DNA of 64,000 bases. Origin: Rhyacophila brunnea (Eukaryota; Arthropoda; Insecta; Trichoptera; Rhyacophilidae). The stretch is from contig JAGYXB010000037.1 of assembly GCA_022495005.1 (NCBI GenBank), forward strand, positions 124,001-188,000, given 5' to 3'. This document shows, piece after piece, positions 1 through 13,291 of this stretch. Every line of letters begins with the position of its first letter. Position 1 is the stretch's first letter. The notes under the pieces were generated by a model. It ran no database searches. It saw only the letters and a list, made by a program, of their open reading frames with translations, and was not told where the DNA came from. The translations under genes and the position numbers were made by a program.

Positions 1-740
1 TACATTATTACGTGATAATTATTTTCATAGCAACGTATTCAATTTGAATGTATTGGACTAGCTTTGTAGGTATTCCTTTACATTTAAATACTTTCTAATA
101 AAAATAAGTATAAAGGTATCAATATATTTTTCCTAGAATAGTAATAATTGATCATTCGAGAACAGGACCTGTAGAATTTATAATTAAATATTATTTAACT
201 ATGAAATCGATTTACTTAATTCAGTTATCTATGCACATTTATCATTTTTATGTTATGTTACCAGTTTTCTTTTTAATGAGGAATTGTAGTCATTCGCCCA
301 ACCCATTTGAATACTTACATGTAGGTGTACAGTGTGTACACATATTGACAAAGACAACATCGGTCAACTACGGGGACGAATCTGCCCTGCTATATATTTA
401 GACAGTTTCATATTCAGGTTATCGATTTTCTCAGTGTTGAGATATTTCCTTGTATGGCGTGAATATGTTAATTTGTCTAAAAACATCAATTCTCAGGGAA
501 CCTATTTGTAAGGTTGGTACCTATTCAATCTATGGTAAATCAGGAATGTTTTTAGATTATAGTTTGTTGAGAATTTACAAACACCAACCTGACAAATAGC
601 TGCCCCGAGATTGACGTTTTGCTTTATCTATATATTTAAACATATTCACACCATCCACGGATTTAGTGGTTCACTTACCTACTTCTATAATTATGTCCAC
701 ATTTTGCATTACTAATTATACATATCTTTCGTCTTTTCAG

Positions 741-3700
741 GTTACGGTAGCGCAGTGAGCATGCAGAATGGCCAAGCGGGCTCCCCCTTGAGCCGAGCGG
801 CCATATCCCCTCCCGGCATGAACGCGTCGTCGATTGCATCAGGAGTCGCGTCACAGCAGAATAATACCAACGGCAACGGAATGAGTGTGAACGTGGGTGG
901 AAACGGGCAGCCGCAGTCAGGAGGGCCTTCCCCCATGGCGGCACTAATGTCCGTCGCAGACACCCTTCCCCCCGGCAGCCCTCGCAGTGCCCCCTCCACC
1001 TCCCCCCCTGGAGCCCCCGGAGTATTACCGGCCAGGTCTGCCAGCCGGGGTAGTCAGCACTCGCCCAACTCTTCAGGTAAATAGGTATTTATTTGTTTGT
1101 TTGTTTAGCCGAGTGATCATTTCATCTCATCGACATAACAATATCTTCATTCCATTCTTTCTTCGTAACCGGAAGCCTATGCAGCATCTAAAAGACTCAG
1201 CGCTAAATATATAGAATGTTTTAAATCCGATATCATCCGGGCATAAACTGACTATATGCTTCCTTGCTTTTAAATGAGCGTGTTCTAGCGTTTGTCATCG
1301 TAACTAATTCAATTTAAAAAGCATTACTTTTAAAAGCCTCAAAAGTAATCGTAGATCATCTTGAATCGAGTGGAATTCAAACATGTCTTACGTTATTCGG
1401 GTAAAGGCTCTTACCACAAAGATACTGACCCAAGTAGTATCCTATTAGATATTACCAAATAATCATGCTGCGAATATTTTAAAATTCTGTCAATAATGGA
1501 AAAACATATTTGTAATTTCAATGAAGTTAAATTAATACGTCAATTTCCTATTGTCATTTTTGAATTGTATTCTAATGATGGTGTCATTTATTCTATCATT
1601 TAATTCCACATTTAATTAACATGCTCATACTATCTAATGGTCAAATGGAATGAGTTAATGTTCTAATAAATTAAATGGCTGTTTGTTGGTTTGCAACTCT
1701 CATATTTTAATTATTTAATTTGTAACTTACTAAAATACCAATAGCATCATAAGTGTAGGGATTACAATTCCGGGATTCCACTTGATTTTTTGATCTTGAA
1801 ATACTGGGATTAAATACATCCAGTCCCGAATTGTTGGGATTCGTTTGTTACAAAAAAGACGACGTCTTTGCCAACTAAACGCCTATAATTTGAAGCTGTT
1901 AATCTCATAATTTTCACGGTATTATGGGATCAGAAAAAATGTGCATATTTATAAAACTTCATGTTTATATGACTTGCAATTATAATATTGTGTAGCATGT
2001 AAATTCTGTATGGGATGATAACCCATAATCATAAGTCTATTTTTTGTCATTTGGTTCACAAATGCATTACATCCTGTCACTGTAATTTATTGCTGCTAGA
2101 TCTTTTAAATGCTCAGGTCAATTGGTTACCCATTAACATATTAACTTTTCCATTATCATTATCATGTGATACTAACATATCTCTAACTATTATTCTTCTA
2201 CTTATATGATCCATGATCACTTCTAAAACATACAAACTATTTATGTACTATTGTCTCAAATGCTTAGAATAATACAGACTACTGTTCATGGAATCATTGC
2301 TTAGTAACTATGAATATTATTCTATTATCAGAAAAGTCAATGACGTGAACTTGTACCTGTGTTATTCTAATAATTTAGCACCTTTATATTCATCCCATTT
2401 CAATTTTACTTTACTGTTTAATTTACTATCAAATATAATACACAAATCAACTTACATTTTATAACTTATTCTGTTGCAAGAGTTATTTTTGAATTTGAAC
2501 TTATTCTTGGGTTTGTGTTTGCTCCGTGTCGTTATGGATTGGTTTCTCTTTGTCACATTTTGTAATAAATGCAGGTCAAGTTTTCATATATGAAATTTCA
2601 TTGCCGAATTAAACTATGATAACTCAAAACGGGGAGATTCAAAATAATTGTATAAACGACAATACCTGATTAATTTTATAGTGGGCATCGTAGGTCCATT
2701 TAAACGTCAGTTCTGTTGTCCGTTCAGTCAATGTTCCTGTTTTGGTCCATCATTCAGTTTTGAAACAGCGGTGTATTTGGAGTATTTAGACGATCAGTTG
2801 TCAGTTCAGTCGAGGTTTCAGTTGCCAGGTCAGTTCGGAATCGGCGGTGTATATTTACATATTTTTTATCCACTAGAAATGAATATTAATTTTTATAATT
2901 ACTTTCTAAACATATTGGTTGTTGTAATGCAGTACCTATATTTAAAGAAATTATAATATTTCAATCCAAATTAGAAAAGTAGTATTAAAAATATGGCAAC
3001 ATATTTACACGTCAATTTAACTGGCAACTCTAAAAACGGATACGATAATTGATAGAAAATCCATCCTGTCTCGTCTCCGTTTTGGTTTCAGTCGGCCGCT
3101 TCAGTTTTGCATTTATACGTTAGTTTATCTGACAGGTCGACGGAAACTGATTGGATAGCAACGTTTAAAAGCTCCTTTATCCTTTGGGCATTGTGATTCT
3201 TTTGCTGTTTTGAATGCATCATCCAATTGTAATTAATTATAATAGGTACTGTTTTCTTTAGGCACACACATCTAATGTCCAGAATGTGTCAAGTTCGATT
3301 CCCTAACAATCATCTAACCCTTGACACTTGAGTTTGCATAAAATCATCATAAAATTATATTCGGCATATTGGCACTCTTTTGTTTAACCAATTTTCTTGA
3401 ATAGTTGGTTTAGTTTACTATTTGAAAATATATAGGAACAGACTTTAAAACATAAATTTAATATTAGGAACAATGTTTGAATTTATCTATGGTTGCAGGA
3501 CAAAAAAATAATATTTCGTCTTGATTTTGCAATGACTGTTATTCACGAGAAAAATATAACTAAGTAAAAGATAGGTACATGTGATAAACTAAGTCGATTA
3601 TGGAATTTGATATAATTAATTGGACTGTATAATTTTTAACCGAAACAATTTATTTTACCTCTATTAGCATTATCCACAGTTAACTAATTTTGTTCTTATT

Positions 3701-5261
3701 TTCTTTAGAATGTTTAGTGTTATTTAGTGTTTAATACCTCTAGGAAAAATACATTTTAATTACTTAGGAACGTTAAACTTAACATAATCCGCAACATAAC
3801 CAATAATACCATTACAACTTTGTATCAAAATACTTCGATGATAATCGATGTCTTTATTACGTTGCTCTAGTATGCAGTATTGGCAGTGCCATCTACCGAA
3901 CAATTATCAAAGCAGATGGACTCAGTTCCATACCTCTAGGCTGCAATTGTATCATAGTTAAGTAGTTAAAGTTAAGTTAAGTAGTAGTTAAGTAGTTAAC
4001 ATAGTTAAAAATTAAATAATATACATACATATTTTATATTATAATTTTAGAAATAGTTTCTGTTGCCAATTGTTTACCTCCATTCAACCACACTGTAATA
4101 CAGGGATGAACTAAAAAATAACTTAATCAATGATGTAACAACCTTTCAATTCAATGATGTAACTGATGAACATTATTGATCCAATAAGATATAGCAATTA
4201 TTGCAGAAAAAAATGACAATTTGTTTACTCTAACGGTTTATTGTCTATTAGTTTAAAATTCTTTTGTAACTTGATTCAATGGTGTTTGTGTTTCTGATTA
4301 ATCAGGTTCATCGAGTGGGCGGCGCTCGTCAGGGTCCCGGCACGTGTCGTCCACGACCTCCGTGACGTCGAGCGAAGCGGCGGCGGCGGGGGGAGCCGGT
4401 CCGGGAGGCAGTGTGCCCCCCTCCAACAACAACATCGCCAATCCTAACAGCAATGGCGGCAGCGGGATGGGCGGAGGGGGCCTGGAGGGCCCCGCGGGGT
4501 CTCTAGTGGCGTCGGAGCAGCAGCAGCAGGTGGCGCAGGCGGCCGTGGCCCCCACCCTCAAGTGCACCCTTTGCCAAGAGCGGCTGGAGGACACCCACTT
4601 TGTGCAGTGCCCGTCTCAGCCACACCACAAGTTCTGTTTTCCTTGTAGTCGGGACAGTATAAAGCGGCAGGCCGGAACAGAGGTAAACATTCTAACATAC
4701 TCCTGTTAATTTCCTGTTGACATCAATGCATTAAATTCGAAAAATACTTTAAATATAAAATCAGTAAACCAAAGATGTCGAAATGTGAGTTGTGTCAGAG
4801 ATTTTGCTAGAAATTGCAATAGCTTGTGTCCAACTTGAAATTTTTTGGTAATAAAGAAATAAACCTACCTATTTTAAAACAAGAAAGCATTTGAAAGTTA
4901 GTAAGATACCATAGTTATTATTAATGTAGAAGTGGTAAGACAGTTACTTGGGAAGGGAATTTTTGTAGCAACAGAATGAAAAAATATAATTTGAGGAATT
5001 TGTATAAATGGACTCCCAATAACATATTATATTGAGAGGAGATTCTGTGGAAATAATCGCCGATAGACTTCAATCGTTTGTTGTGTGGATGTGACATATC
5101 AGAATTTTAAAGTTTTTTTTTGAATTTACTTATAGGTGTACTGCCCCAGCGGAGACAAGTGTCCCTTGGCCAACTCGAACGTGCCGTGGGCGTTCATGCA
5201 AGGAGAGATCGCCACCATCCTGGGCGAGGACTTCAAGCCCAAGAAGGAGAGAGACACCTAG
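741..5261 (+). CDS. Interferon regulatory factor 2-binding protein (IRF2BP1/2/L-like), C-terminal three exons
   Basis: Three exons join in phase: 741-1076, 4306-4682 and 5136-5261 (stop TAG 5259-5261). Each has AG before it, and GT follows the first two. The first begins two bases into a codon, so upstream exons (including the N-terminal zinc finger typical of the family) lie outside the window. Exon one and the first half of exon two encode a Gly/Ser/Pro/Asn/Gln-rich linker. From about 4555 the protein reads [20 protein letters not shown], then [13 protein letters not shown], and in the last exon [11 protein letters not shown] and [14 protein letters not shown]. This is the C-terminal RING-type finger of IRF2BP proteins, with its CxxC pairs, a histidine-rich stretch and a further cysteine pair split over two exons. 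Family members are nuclear corepressors; the finger mediates partner binding. Exons are strongly GC-rich against AT-rich introns. Identity is secure from the finger; the isoform is not. Confidence 0.93.
1077..4305 (+). other. Intron of the IRF2BP-like gene
   Basis: The intron is bounded by a GTAA donor and a TAATCAG acceptor. It is AT-rich and non-coding. It holds one copy of an inverted-repeat element at 2690-3178 and a short simple run of AGTTA-type repeats at about 3958-4008. I see nothing else. The sequence at 1-740 upstream is also intron-like, with a polypyrimidine tract before 741. Confidence 0.7.
2690..3178 (+). mobile_element. CAGTT-rich inverted-repeat MITE, copy 1
   Basis: This stretch matches 9815-10291 in reverse complement over nearly its whole length. 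The ends carry an inverted motif close to AGGTCCATTTAAACG (left) and AAGGAGCTTTTAAACG (right, reversed). The interior has many CAGTT/GTCAG sub-repeats. There is no transposase frame, so this is a non-autonomous element. No clear target duplication was found. Confidence 0.6.
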
Positions 5262-5842
5262 GAGCGGCTCCACCCGCCACCGCGTCTTTATTTATTGTCT
5301 CTCTCGCTCTAAGCAAACCGAAGCGACGCAGCGACCGCTGACCCGACCGTTGCCACATTGGCGCAACGGACGCAGCGATTTACGCACCTCCGAGGCACGC
5401 GCGGCAAAGTTAACGCCTTCCAAACAAACCGGAGCGTTATGTATAGATTTGCCGCCGTAATAGCCCACGGAAATATGCCAAACGGAGAGTAAAAGGGAAT
5501 TATTCTCACGGGATCTTTGAATTGTCCGGCCATTATGCCGAATCACTCTACGAGCATTGTCCTAGTTGCAGACGGATTTGTAGCTATGCTCTGCGGATCG
5601 GGGGGTGGTATTAACCCCCCCGTTTTGTCACCTTGTACAGAATAAATTAATTGCGTGAAATGAAGGGGCGCCGAGTGTATAAAGGAAAAATGGCGCCGAC
5701 GGTGATTTGTTTATAGTTCGTCATGCAAAGTAAAAATATATGATGTGATGATAGGTGACGTCGAATATTAATTTCTTTCTAATTGATATTGTATTTTTTT
5801 TTTTATCTTATAAAGGTAATAGCGGCTGTTGAAAATAATAAA
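5262..5842 (+). promoter_or_regulatory. 3' UTR of the IRF2BP-like gene with polyadenylation signals
   Basis: The stop codon is followed by GC-richer sequence to about 5700. AATAAA hexamers occur at 5641-5646 and 5837-5842. Open frames on the minus strand at 5292-5546 are chance antisense frames in this UTR. The exact cleavage site cannot be told from sequence. Confidence 0.55.
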
Positions 5843-7121
5843 TAATATATTTGGTTTATTATATTTTTTATTATTATTTTCGCTGTCTCATAATCATGCC
5901 TGTGTTGCCAGGCAAATTAATTCCTCTCATCAAAACTCTTTGAGCCATTTTTTGATAAATCAAATCGATTTATTTCGGCATGTACTTTTGTTAATTTCGA
6001 TGTGAATTTTTTCTCGACACATGTTTCATTATTAGATGGTAATACAAAATTATAAACAATAATGTACAGAAAGAAAAGTAGGCACAATTTGCAACAAAAA
6101 CTAAATGAAGATTTTAGTTTGGTGTAAATAAGTTATGATTCTTTTTTTTTTTTTTTTGTATTTATGGCCACTGAATAATTTAGTCTATGGTCTATCTCTA
6201 CTTACTTTTATTTATTGTTTTAGACTGACATGATGAATACTGAGAGTTTTATTTTGCGATATAAAAAATATCATTAAATCTTTTGATGTCTTTCTTTTGA
6301 TCTGATCTGTAAAAATTATATTAATTTTGGTATGTAAGTACTAATGAATAATAAAATTAATATATTTAATTTTTATTTCTCGCTAGCTTTCGCTATTTGT
6401 CAGCGAACCGTTTTGTTGTAATGTATATAAAATGTATATAATTGTTATAATATTATTTGAAAATAATAATTAACAAATAATAAATTCACCTTGTACAAAT
6501 TTTTCATTATTAAGTATGTATAACATAAGAGACACAGCATTCTGATAATATTATTGTATCATTGATTATATTATATTCAAACTTACAATAATTTTTTTAA
6601 GTTATTTAAAACCCTCACGTTTTTTTATTAAATTTATTTCTCAAATTGTGTCTTATTATATACAAAAAAATAGCCCCCACATTTTTATTGAGAACAAAAA
6701 TAACTCCTTGTTTTTTTATATACCTATTTTAATTTTACCATTATATATATAAATAAATTAATTGTATTATCAGCTGACAATCAGTGAGGGTATATATAAA
6801 TTTATTTTCTACATCTCGAAATGATTAAAATAAATTTTAATGTCGCCATCGCGCGAAATGGTTTTAAATTCAATGAATAAAACAAAATCATGTTTTCTTT
6901 TTACTGTCAATTCTGTAGTGTCAATGTATTATTATTGATTGTTGAAAAAGTTATGGTTTTTTTATTCTCACTTAAAGAAGTGAGAAATTAAAGTAATAGG
7001 GAACGCTATCGCAGAATATCGTATCGCTCACCGGAAATGCCATTTTGAATTTTATTTTCCAAACAGTTGGAAAAATGAATACGTAATAATTGAATGAATT
7101 ATGATTAATATTATTTATTAA
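5843..7121. other. AT-rich intergenic stretch
   Basis: The stretch is dominated by A/T runs and AATAAA-like words downstream of the IRF2BP-like gene. I see no gene, repeat or RNA signature in it. Confidence 0.5.
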
Positions 7122-7189
7122 CCGGTACACGTTAATTTTAGATACAGTTATGTTAACGGTACACATTAATCTTAGATACAGTTATGTTA
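7122..7189 (+). repeat. 34-bp tandem duplication
   Basis: Two adjacent 34-base units (7122-7155 and 7156-7189) both contain TAGATACAGTTATGTTAA. They differ at only a few bases, which suggests a recent slippage-type duplication just upstream of the candidate exon at 7220. Confidence 0.75.
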
Positions 7190-7219
7190 ATTTTGGGTGT
7201 GTGTGTGTATAAAATCCAA

Positions 7220-7267
7220 TATGGCGTCTCCGGTGTCGAATCTCATGTCTCGCGACGGCGTTACCGA
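7220..7267 (+). CDS. Candidate first coding exon or upstream ORF (MASPVSNLMSRDGVTE)
   Basis: An ATG at 7220 opens 16 codons that run to GAG followed by GTAAAT, a good donor. The local sequence is richer in CpG than its surroundings, as at an insect promoter. Spliced directly to the exon at 17212 it would be out of phase with that gene's main frame and would stop soon after. It may therefore be a leader exon with an upstream ORF, or part of another transcript. No homology is recognised. Confidence 0.25.
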
Positions 7268-7299
7268 GGTAAATAATATACAGTGTCTGCTGTTATATG

Positions 7300-9119
7300 A
7301 TAAATTAAACTAGTCATTTGAAATATAAAATAACAGGCCGCGTTAAGCCGAGCCGTTACTAGGAACTCTAAAACTCGCTGGTATAATTATTGTAAAAAAA
7401 TACGTACATTACGAAGACAAGTCGTAATGTGTACATTTAGTACGTTGTCAATATTTGTTTTATATTATTATTAAAAAATATATATATTATTTTTTAATAA
7501 AATGTCGGTTTTTGTTGCAGTTAAAAAAAAACCTTCAAATGTTGCTTGTTATAATATTGAATTATTTTCATTGAAATATCCTTGCAAGAGTGAAATGTGA
7601 CAGTTATTATTGTTAAAAATAACCTCAAATTAACTCTAATGAAGGCTTATGACAGATGTATTTTATCATAACATTTCTGTAAAATTTATAATTCGAAATT
7701 TGTTGTTATTCGAATTTTACTGCATTTAAGCAGATGCCACTATGTACCTTGAACCTCTTGGATTCAGCAAAATAATATTCTGTTTAAATTGGACTGCGTA
7801 TAGAACTTGAAACTTTAATTTATACGCACTTTTAAACTTTCAAAGACGCATCAAAAATTGATAGCGATTTTTGCCTGAATGGCAACAATGTGCCATATCC
7901 AAAACAATTTAGTTATGAATGACAGTTACTGATGGTAAAATCTTTAAATGAATTGAGGTGAATTTAAACAGCTGAAAGTATGGATCTATTTATCTAGCAG
8001 GATTGTACCAAATTCAGATATATTTAAAAAAAAAAATCAAATTTCTACAGCTGCTTAGCTGTGTGTCGCAGAACGTATTTAACACATGACATGGCCCAGT
8101 TTTTATATGGCAAACAAAATGATAATATAGCTTCTACTAACATCGAATCTTTCGTATCCAATGATTGATTTTGATTTATTTTTCATAGGAACCTGTCTGT
8201 CAAACGTTATACCAATGTTAATTAATGATCAGAGACTTTTAAATCATTTTCAATGGTGTAAATTTTAGCAATTTTGCTGGTAGTACAAAGCAATTTTTGT
8301 CAGTTTCATTTCTAACTTATAAGGGAAAAATGTCTTTAATATTTGTAGTAAAGAATTCCATATTTTTGCAACCGGCTTAAGTTTTTGCTACATGGAGTTC
8401 TCTTCGCCGTATATACTACTGTATATATTTGAATTTAAATAATTTGAAACTAAATAATATTGTCCTTACAATAAGTTAGAATTGGGGTGACAAGTTGTAA
8501 TGTAGATATGAACTTTATATTGTTAAAATTGACATTGAGTTATATGTGTGCGGCTAGTATATAAAATAATAAATATGAAAATCAAATTCTTACCGAATTA
8601 AATCAATTCTAAAATTATTGTTGCGTTTTGGTATTTGCGAGAGATTTTAGAAGTTGGGAATTGTTTATTCTAGTGTCCAATGTAAGCCTTTTAATTCTAC
8701 GAGGTTATTTGCAATATTCTTTGTAACTCTTGCAGGATTTTCTTATTGTATATCTGTGTTGTAAATAACTTGACAACTGCAATTAACATTTTATTATAGA
8801 GGTGGTCCACGGGTGTTCTGTTTTTGTGGGCATCCAATGTTACGAGTCTTAATGTCGGTCGTGAGCCGAAAACACGCCTCCGGGTGCATAACAAAGCCGG
8901 CTCACGACGGTGACGGACATCTGCTTTGAAATTAGAAAATAAGTATTAATGTTTACGATTAAATGTGATTGTATTGTAATCTTGACCGTCTTTTATTCAA
9001 CTACTTCACCCCCCCCATTCCCTTACCATCGAATTGAATTATGCGAAAAATTGTCACTTTGACTATAAACCCATCATCAGAATCTCGCCTACACATTTTG
9101 TGAGACAAAAGACGGAAGA
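7300..9119. other. Intergenic DNA without recognised features
   Basis: The stretch is AT-rich with no sustained coding frame. A small GC-richer patch lies at about 8800-8930. Nothing else can be supported. Confidence 0.4.
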
Positions 9120-9127
9120 AAATCTTC

Positions 9128-9306
9128 GATACAGTTTGGTTATGAGGAATACAGCGGAAAACACATTTTTAAAATACCCGATATATTGGATTATTTGTTA
9201 GTTTGGGTTAGTTTAGGTTTGGTTAGGTTATCCCAACAAATTATCCAATATATCGGTTATTTTCAAAACGTGTTTGCCGCTGTATTCCTCATAACCGAAC
9301 TGTACC
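9128..9306. mobile_element. Foldback MITE with 8-bp target duplication
   Basis: Arms of about 70 bp are inverted: the left starts GATACAGTTTGGTTATGAGG and the right, reversed, starts GGTACAGTTCGGTTATGAGG. AAATCTTC flanks it exactly on both sides (9120-9127 and 9307-9314). An 8-bp duplication fits hAT-type transposition. The spacer carries GGTTAGGTT-like runs. Confidence 0.8.
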
Positions 9307-9814
9307 AAATCTTCTTATAATTATATATTATGAAAGTGAAACTTAAAAGAGTAGTATTGAATTAACTAACGTTTAAATTAGTAGCAAATCATTTCGCATT
9401 GCAGATTCATTACAGTGGATTTAAACTATAACTGTCTGCAATGCAAATCATCTCAGAACAATAATAATGGAGAGAGTGGGTATTGTCTGGCTATATGAAT
9501 TTATATTCTTTGCCTCTGAAACCTCATTTTTATTATTATTAACTTGCCTACATGTGAAACGTTATAAATATACAGTGAGTTCGACTTACAATAATTCGCA
9601 TTTACGATGAATGATAAAATTATAAAAAAAAATCTTTTTGTCACCCCACGTGGTTTACTCACGATTTAAATTTGGAGTTTTACTTTGATTTTGCATAATT
9701 TATTTGTGATTTTTTAACTCCCGAAATGGCTATTAAAAGCGATAAAAATAAGAAAAAGTTAATAGACTTCGAAATGGAAATAAAATACAGGAGTGTGGGA
9801 AAACTGTCAAACTG

Positions 9815-10291
9815 TTGCTTTTAAACGATCAGTTTTGCTATCAAATCAGTCTCCGTTTTTGTTGAGCTGTCTGTTGAACCGACATGTAAATGCAAAACTG
9901 AAGCGGCCGACTGAAACCAAAACGGAGATGAGACAGGATGGATTTTCTATCGGTTATCGTATTCGTTTTTAGAGTTGCCAGTTAAATTGTCATGTGAATT
10001 AGTATGTTGCTATATTTTTAATACTATTCTAATTTGGATTGAAATATTATAATTTCTTTAAATATAGGTACTACATTACACCAACCAATATGTTTAGAAA
10101 GTAATTATTAAAATAATATTCATTTTTAGTGGATAAAAAATACGTAAATATACACCCGCCGATTCCGAATTGAATTGGCAACTGAACGGACAACTGATTG
10201 TCTAAATACACCGCCGTTTCAAAACTGAACGGATCAAAATGGAAACCTCGACTGAACGAACAACAGAACTGTCGTTTAAAAGTACCTTTAG
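9815..10291 (-). mobile_element. CAGTT-rich inverted-repeat MITE, copy 2
   Basis: This is the inverted partner of 2690-3178, with shared motifs such as the AAGCGGCCGACTGAAACCAA segment. Divergence is visible as scattered substitutions and a deletion. The pair points toward each other and flanks the last two exons of the IRF2BP-like gene. Confidence 0.6.
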
Positions 10292-10839
10292 GCTTCCTCA
10301 TGTATTAATCGTTTGGGAAGAATACATGTACAAATGATAGATATAAATAGGGTTAATGATTTAGTTTCTGCCTTTGGCGATACTATGATTGTTTGATCTT
10401 TGGTCCTCGCCTACTTGTGAGTTGGGTAGTCTAATTACTGCCCTAAACATCACGATAAGAACAATACCATATTCACTCGTGTTTGATAGAATTATAGGAA
10501 TACTATTGCAGATGAGAATGAATTGACTGATTTGGAACATCACATATTTTTTAAGTGAATTAGTTGGTCTTTACCAAATGTGTACAAAAAGATTTCTTTT
10601 ATAGAGATGGAGCTTGTAATGTGTGACATCGATCAGTAATTAAGGTAAATTATTAATACTTTGATTTAAAATATGAAAGCCGATTGCTAAAATAATAATG
10701 CAATTTAAAAAGCGAGAATTGTAAGGACCACTAGTTGATTTCGTCAGAATTAGATAGGACACGCGTAGTGAGATGAGACTATTTTGAAAAATGATACATC
10801 ACATAATAGGTACCAATATAAGATTATTTTTGTGCATGT

Positions 10840-11480
10840 TCTCAAGTGAGCTGGCTATCACATCAAAACTCGTCATATCTGCAATGTGTCGAGTACGTCT
10901 ATGTAGCATCATCGTTATTCACAAAATACACGTTACCAAATGGAGCTCCGCAGATTGGTCGAATGCGACTTTGTAGCTTGAAAAAAACATTACTGTTGCA
11001 TGCTTCTCGGGCCACCTACGAATTGGTCATTCCTATACCGGCTCGCCGATCGCCGCATCCAAATATCTATACGTTTCGAAGGTTGCAAGGTGCAACTGTC
11101 GCTAGGTAGATGTACGCAGCTTCATATGCAACATTGGATCGACGTTCTTGGAAGGTTTGATTTATGGCTGTGCGGCAGACGAGGCGAGTTTAGATATCAG
11201 CATCGCGATTTCCTAACTATCGACTCGTGTGGCACCAGACGACATGACGTAATTGTGACGTCAGCCAATACACGCTCTAGGCATGCCGCCCGCAGCAGTG
11301 CCCACCGTAGATATTATTACGATGAAATACCTATATGCGTATGGTAACAATGAATAGCGCCACTGTCGGAGTAGCGCTATATTCTCGAGCGCTATTATCA
11401 CTCCGGTAGTACGTCATAATGATGTCATATGACGTCATGTCGACCGGGCAGCTGGCACTCGCAAGTTCTAACATCAGGGC
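10840..11480. repeat. GC-richer unclassified repeat with TGACGTCA motifs
   Basis: The segment is clearly GC-richer than its flanks. It carries several TGACGTCA or GACGTCAT palindromes (about 11250-11435). Positions 11205-11262 match one arm of the hairpin at 24889-24985, so at least that part is repetitive. Short open frames here show no family features. Confidence 0.45.
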
Positions 11481-12004
11481 CCAGAGCCGGCTATTACATA
11501 TGAAACAAATATTTAAATTGTGTATTCTTACCGTGGCATTGTAGCAACATCTCTGTGTTCGGACATGACGAATCTAATTGTAGGTTATGTTCAATTCTTG
11601 TTTGACGTTTGTGTTTGTATATAAAATTTTGGAATTCAGGTGGAAAAACTATAGATACGCCTGTACGAGAATACCCGAATTTGACCGAGCTCCGCAAATA
11701 ATAGACGTATTTCACACGATAGCCGTACTGACTTAAATTTTCGCTGTGTTATGAATTACCAATTATTGTAGATAACCGCCTTGTGTGTGGTATTACTTCT
11801 GTGTTAATTTGGACCAATAAGAGCTCTGCTGGTCTACTGAGTGACTTCACATTGCAGGTTCAATTGAAGAGAACCTCATACATCTACTATGATATTTCAC
11901 TATAATTTCAGATTCATCTAATTTCTTAATTACATGATTCTATTGCGTAATATTTGAATATTTAATATTTAAATTCATAGGATTGGACAGTGTATAAGTA
12001 AATT

Positions 12005-12420
12005 CGACTTCAATTTGGTTACATGTAAATTGTACATAAAACATTTCACCGTGGCAAAGTTCGCCGTGAGCTTTCTTATCGGAAAGAGATGACCATATAC
12101 TATACGGTCTGGAATTTTATTAGATCTAATCATTAATTCAATTTTCATAGCTGATTTGGCAAAATTCATGAATTCAAGAATGAAAACCTAACCAAACCTA
12201 ACAAATAATCATGTATATTGGCTATTTTAAAAATTTGTTTGCTGCTGGCATCATGTGGAGTGTGAACCGACAAGAACCGTGTTTTATTCAGACATGAATT
12301 TTATGTCAGTACTAAACAACCCAAAGAGGTTGGACGGTCTTTAATATACGGCCATATATTTCCGATACAACATTTCACGGTGAAGTGAAGATACCGCGAG
12401 CTGCATACATAAAAATTTCC
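12005..12420 (+). mobile_element. Dispersed MITE (ACATGTAAATTGTAC family), copy 1
   Basis: It shares extended similarity with 37628-37978 and with 48957-49190 plus 49852-49995. It starts near TTACATGTAAATTGTACA and includes TCTTATCGGAAAGAGATGAC and AAAGAGGTTGGACGGTCTTT. Internal inverted segments (AAACATTTCACCGTG and CACGGTGAAGT-like) suggest a DNA-element origin. It has no coding capacity. Confidence 0.65.
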
Positions 12421-13078
12421 GGACACGACGACGAAGTAGGGTACAATTTAAGAGGTGGTGGTTGCTTTCAGCCAGACCTGGCTCCTGAGTTTCCCTGAGT
12501 AGACGATAAAATTTAGTTATAAATACATGTGGAAAGATACTTCCTCATCAATCGTATCTACGCAGCCAAAGAGAAATTGATCATTATTTTTACGGTCATC
12601 ATTAAATCATACAGGCGCGCGCGCGCACACAGTAAAATGGGAAATTTACCATGCCAACTACTTATAGCGTCTCGTCATTTCAATCGTCGACCCTCGCACT
12701 TTCCGGGTATATTCACCATACCCAAATAATCCACTTTTAGAATTTGGCAATGATCACATAACCTGCTCCTATAACTGCGGGTGCTCACTTATAAGTTATT
12801 GCGAGCTGTCACATCCACAAATGGTTATCGATTGTGTGTGGTTTAACAGTTATAATTATTTGGTTTGTTAGTGTCCGTTTGTACCGTCCAAGCTGTCTTG
12901 TCTTTTAAACATGTCGCATTGAAATTATAAAGCAAACATCGGATGCTCTAGATAGTTTCATCAAATTATGAGTGCCACAAGTCGTGCGTATCGTAGAATG
13001 CCGTAAGGAGTGGAGCCAATCCGTTCAGAAGGTATTTAACAACCGAATGAAAAAAAATTAATATTCCATTTACCTAGC
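12421..13078. other. Intergenic stretch, nothing recognised
   Basis: A short GCGCGC/ACACAC simple run lies at about 12615-12630. No gene-like frame or repeat match was found. Confidence 0.35.
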
Positions 13079-13291
13079 ACGATGGCCGCGCCGTGGGTCC
13101 CAGGTCCGAATCCTGGGTCTGGCAAGTACATATTATATTGTTTTTCAATTTGTGTGAGTTAGAGTTAGAGTATGCACCTAATAGGTTGAGCAAGTGGCTG
13201 ACATCCATTTTTCGTAAAAACAAAAATCTGTTAAAACATACCTCTACTCTGTGGAGGCCCATATGATCTTATTAGGATCTGACATGTTCGG
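13079..13291 (+). repeat. tRNA-derived SINE, copy 1
   Basis: The head GATGGCCGCG is followed by a B-box-like GGTCCGAATCCTGG. The body contains TTGAGCAAGTGGCTGACATC and the tail CTCTGTGGAGGCCCATATGA. Relative to the copy at 17327 it has lost part of the head between the A and B boxes. Confidence 0.8.

Noticed and set aside
4298..4594. Minus-strand 98-aa Pro/Leu-rich frame
   Set aside because: It is antisense to the second IRF2BP-like exon and explained by its GC-rich repeats.
11000..11347. 115-aa open frame in the GC-richer repeat
   Set aside because: Overlapping frames of similar length exist on the same strand, and part of the sequence is a repeat; high GC alone explains the opening.
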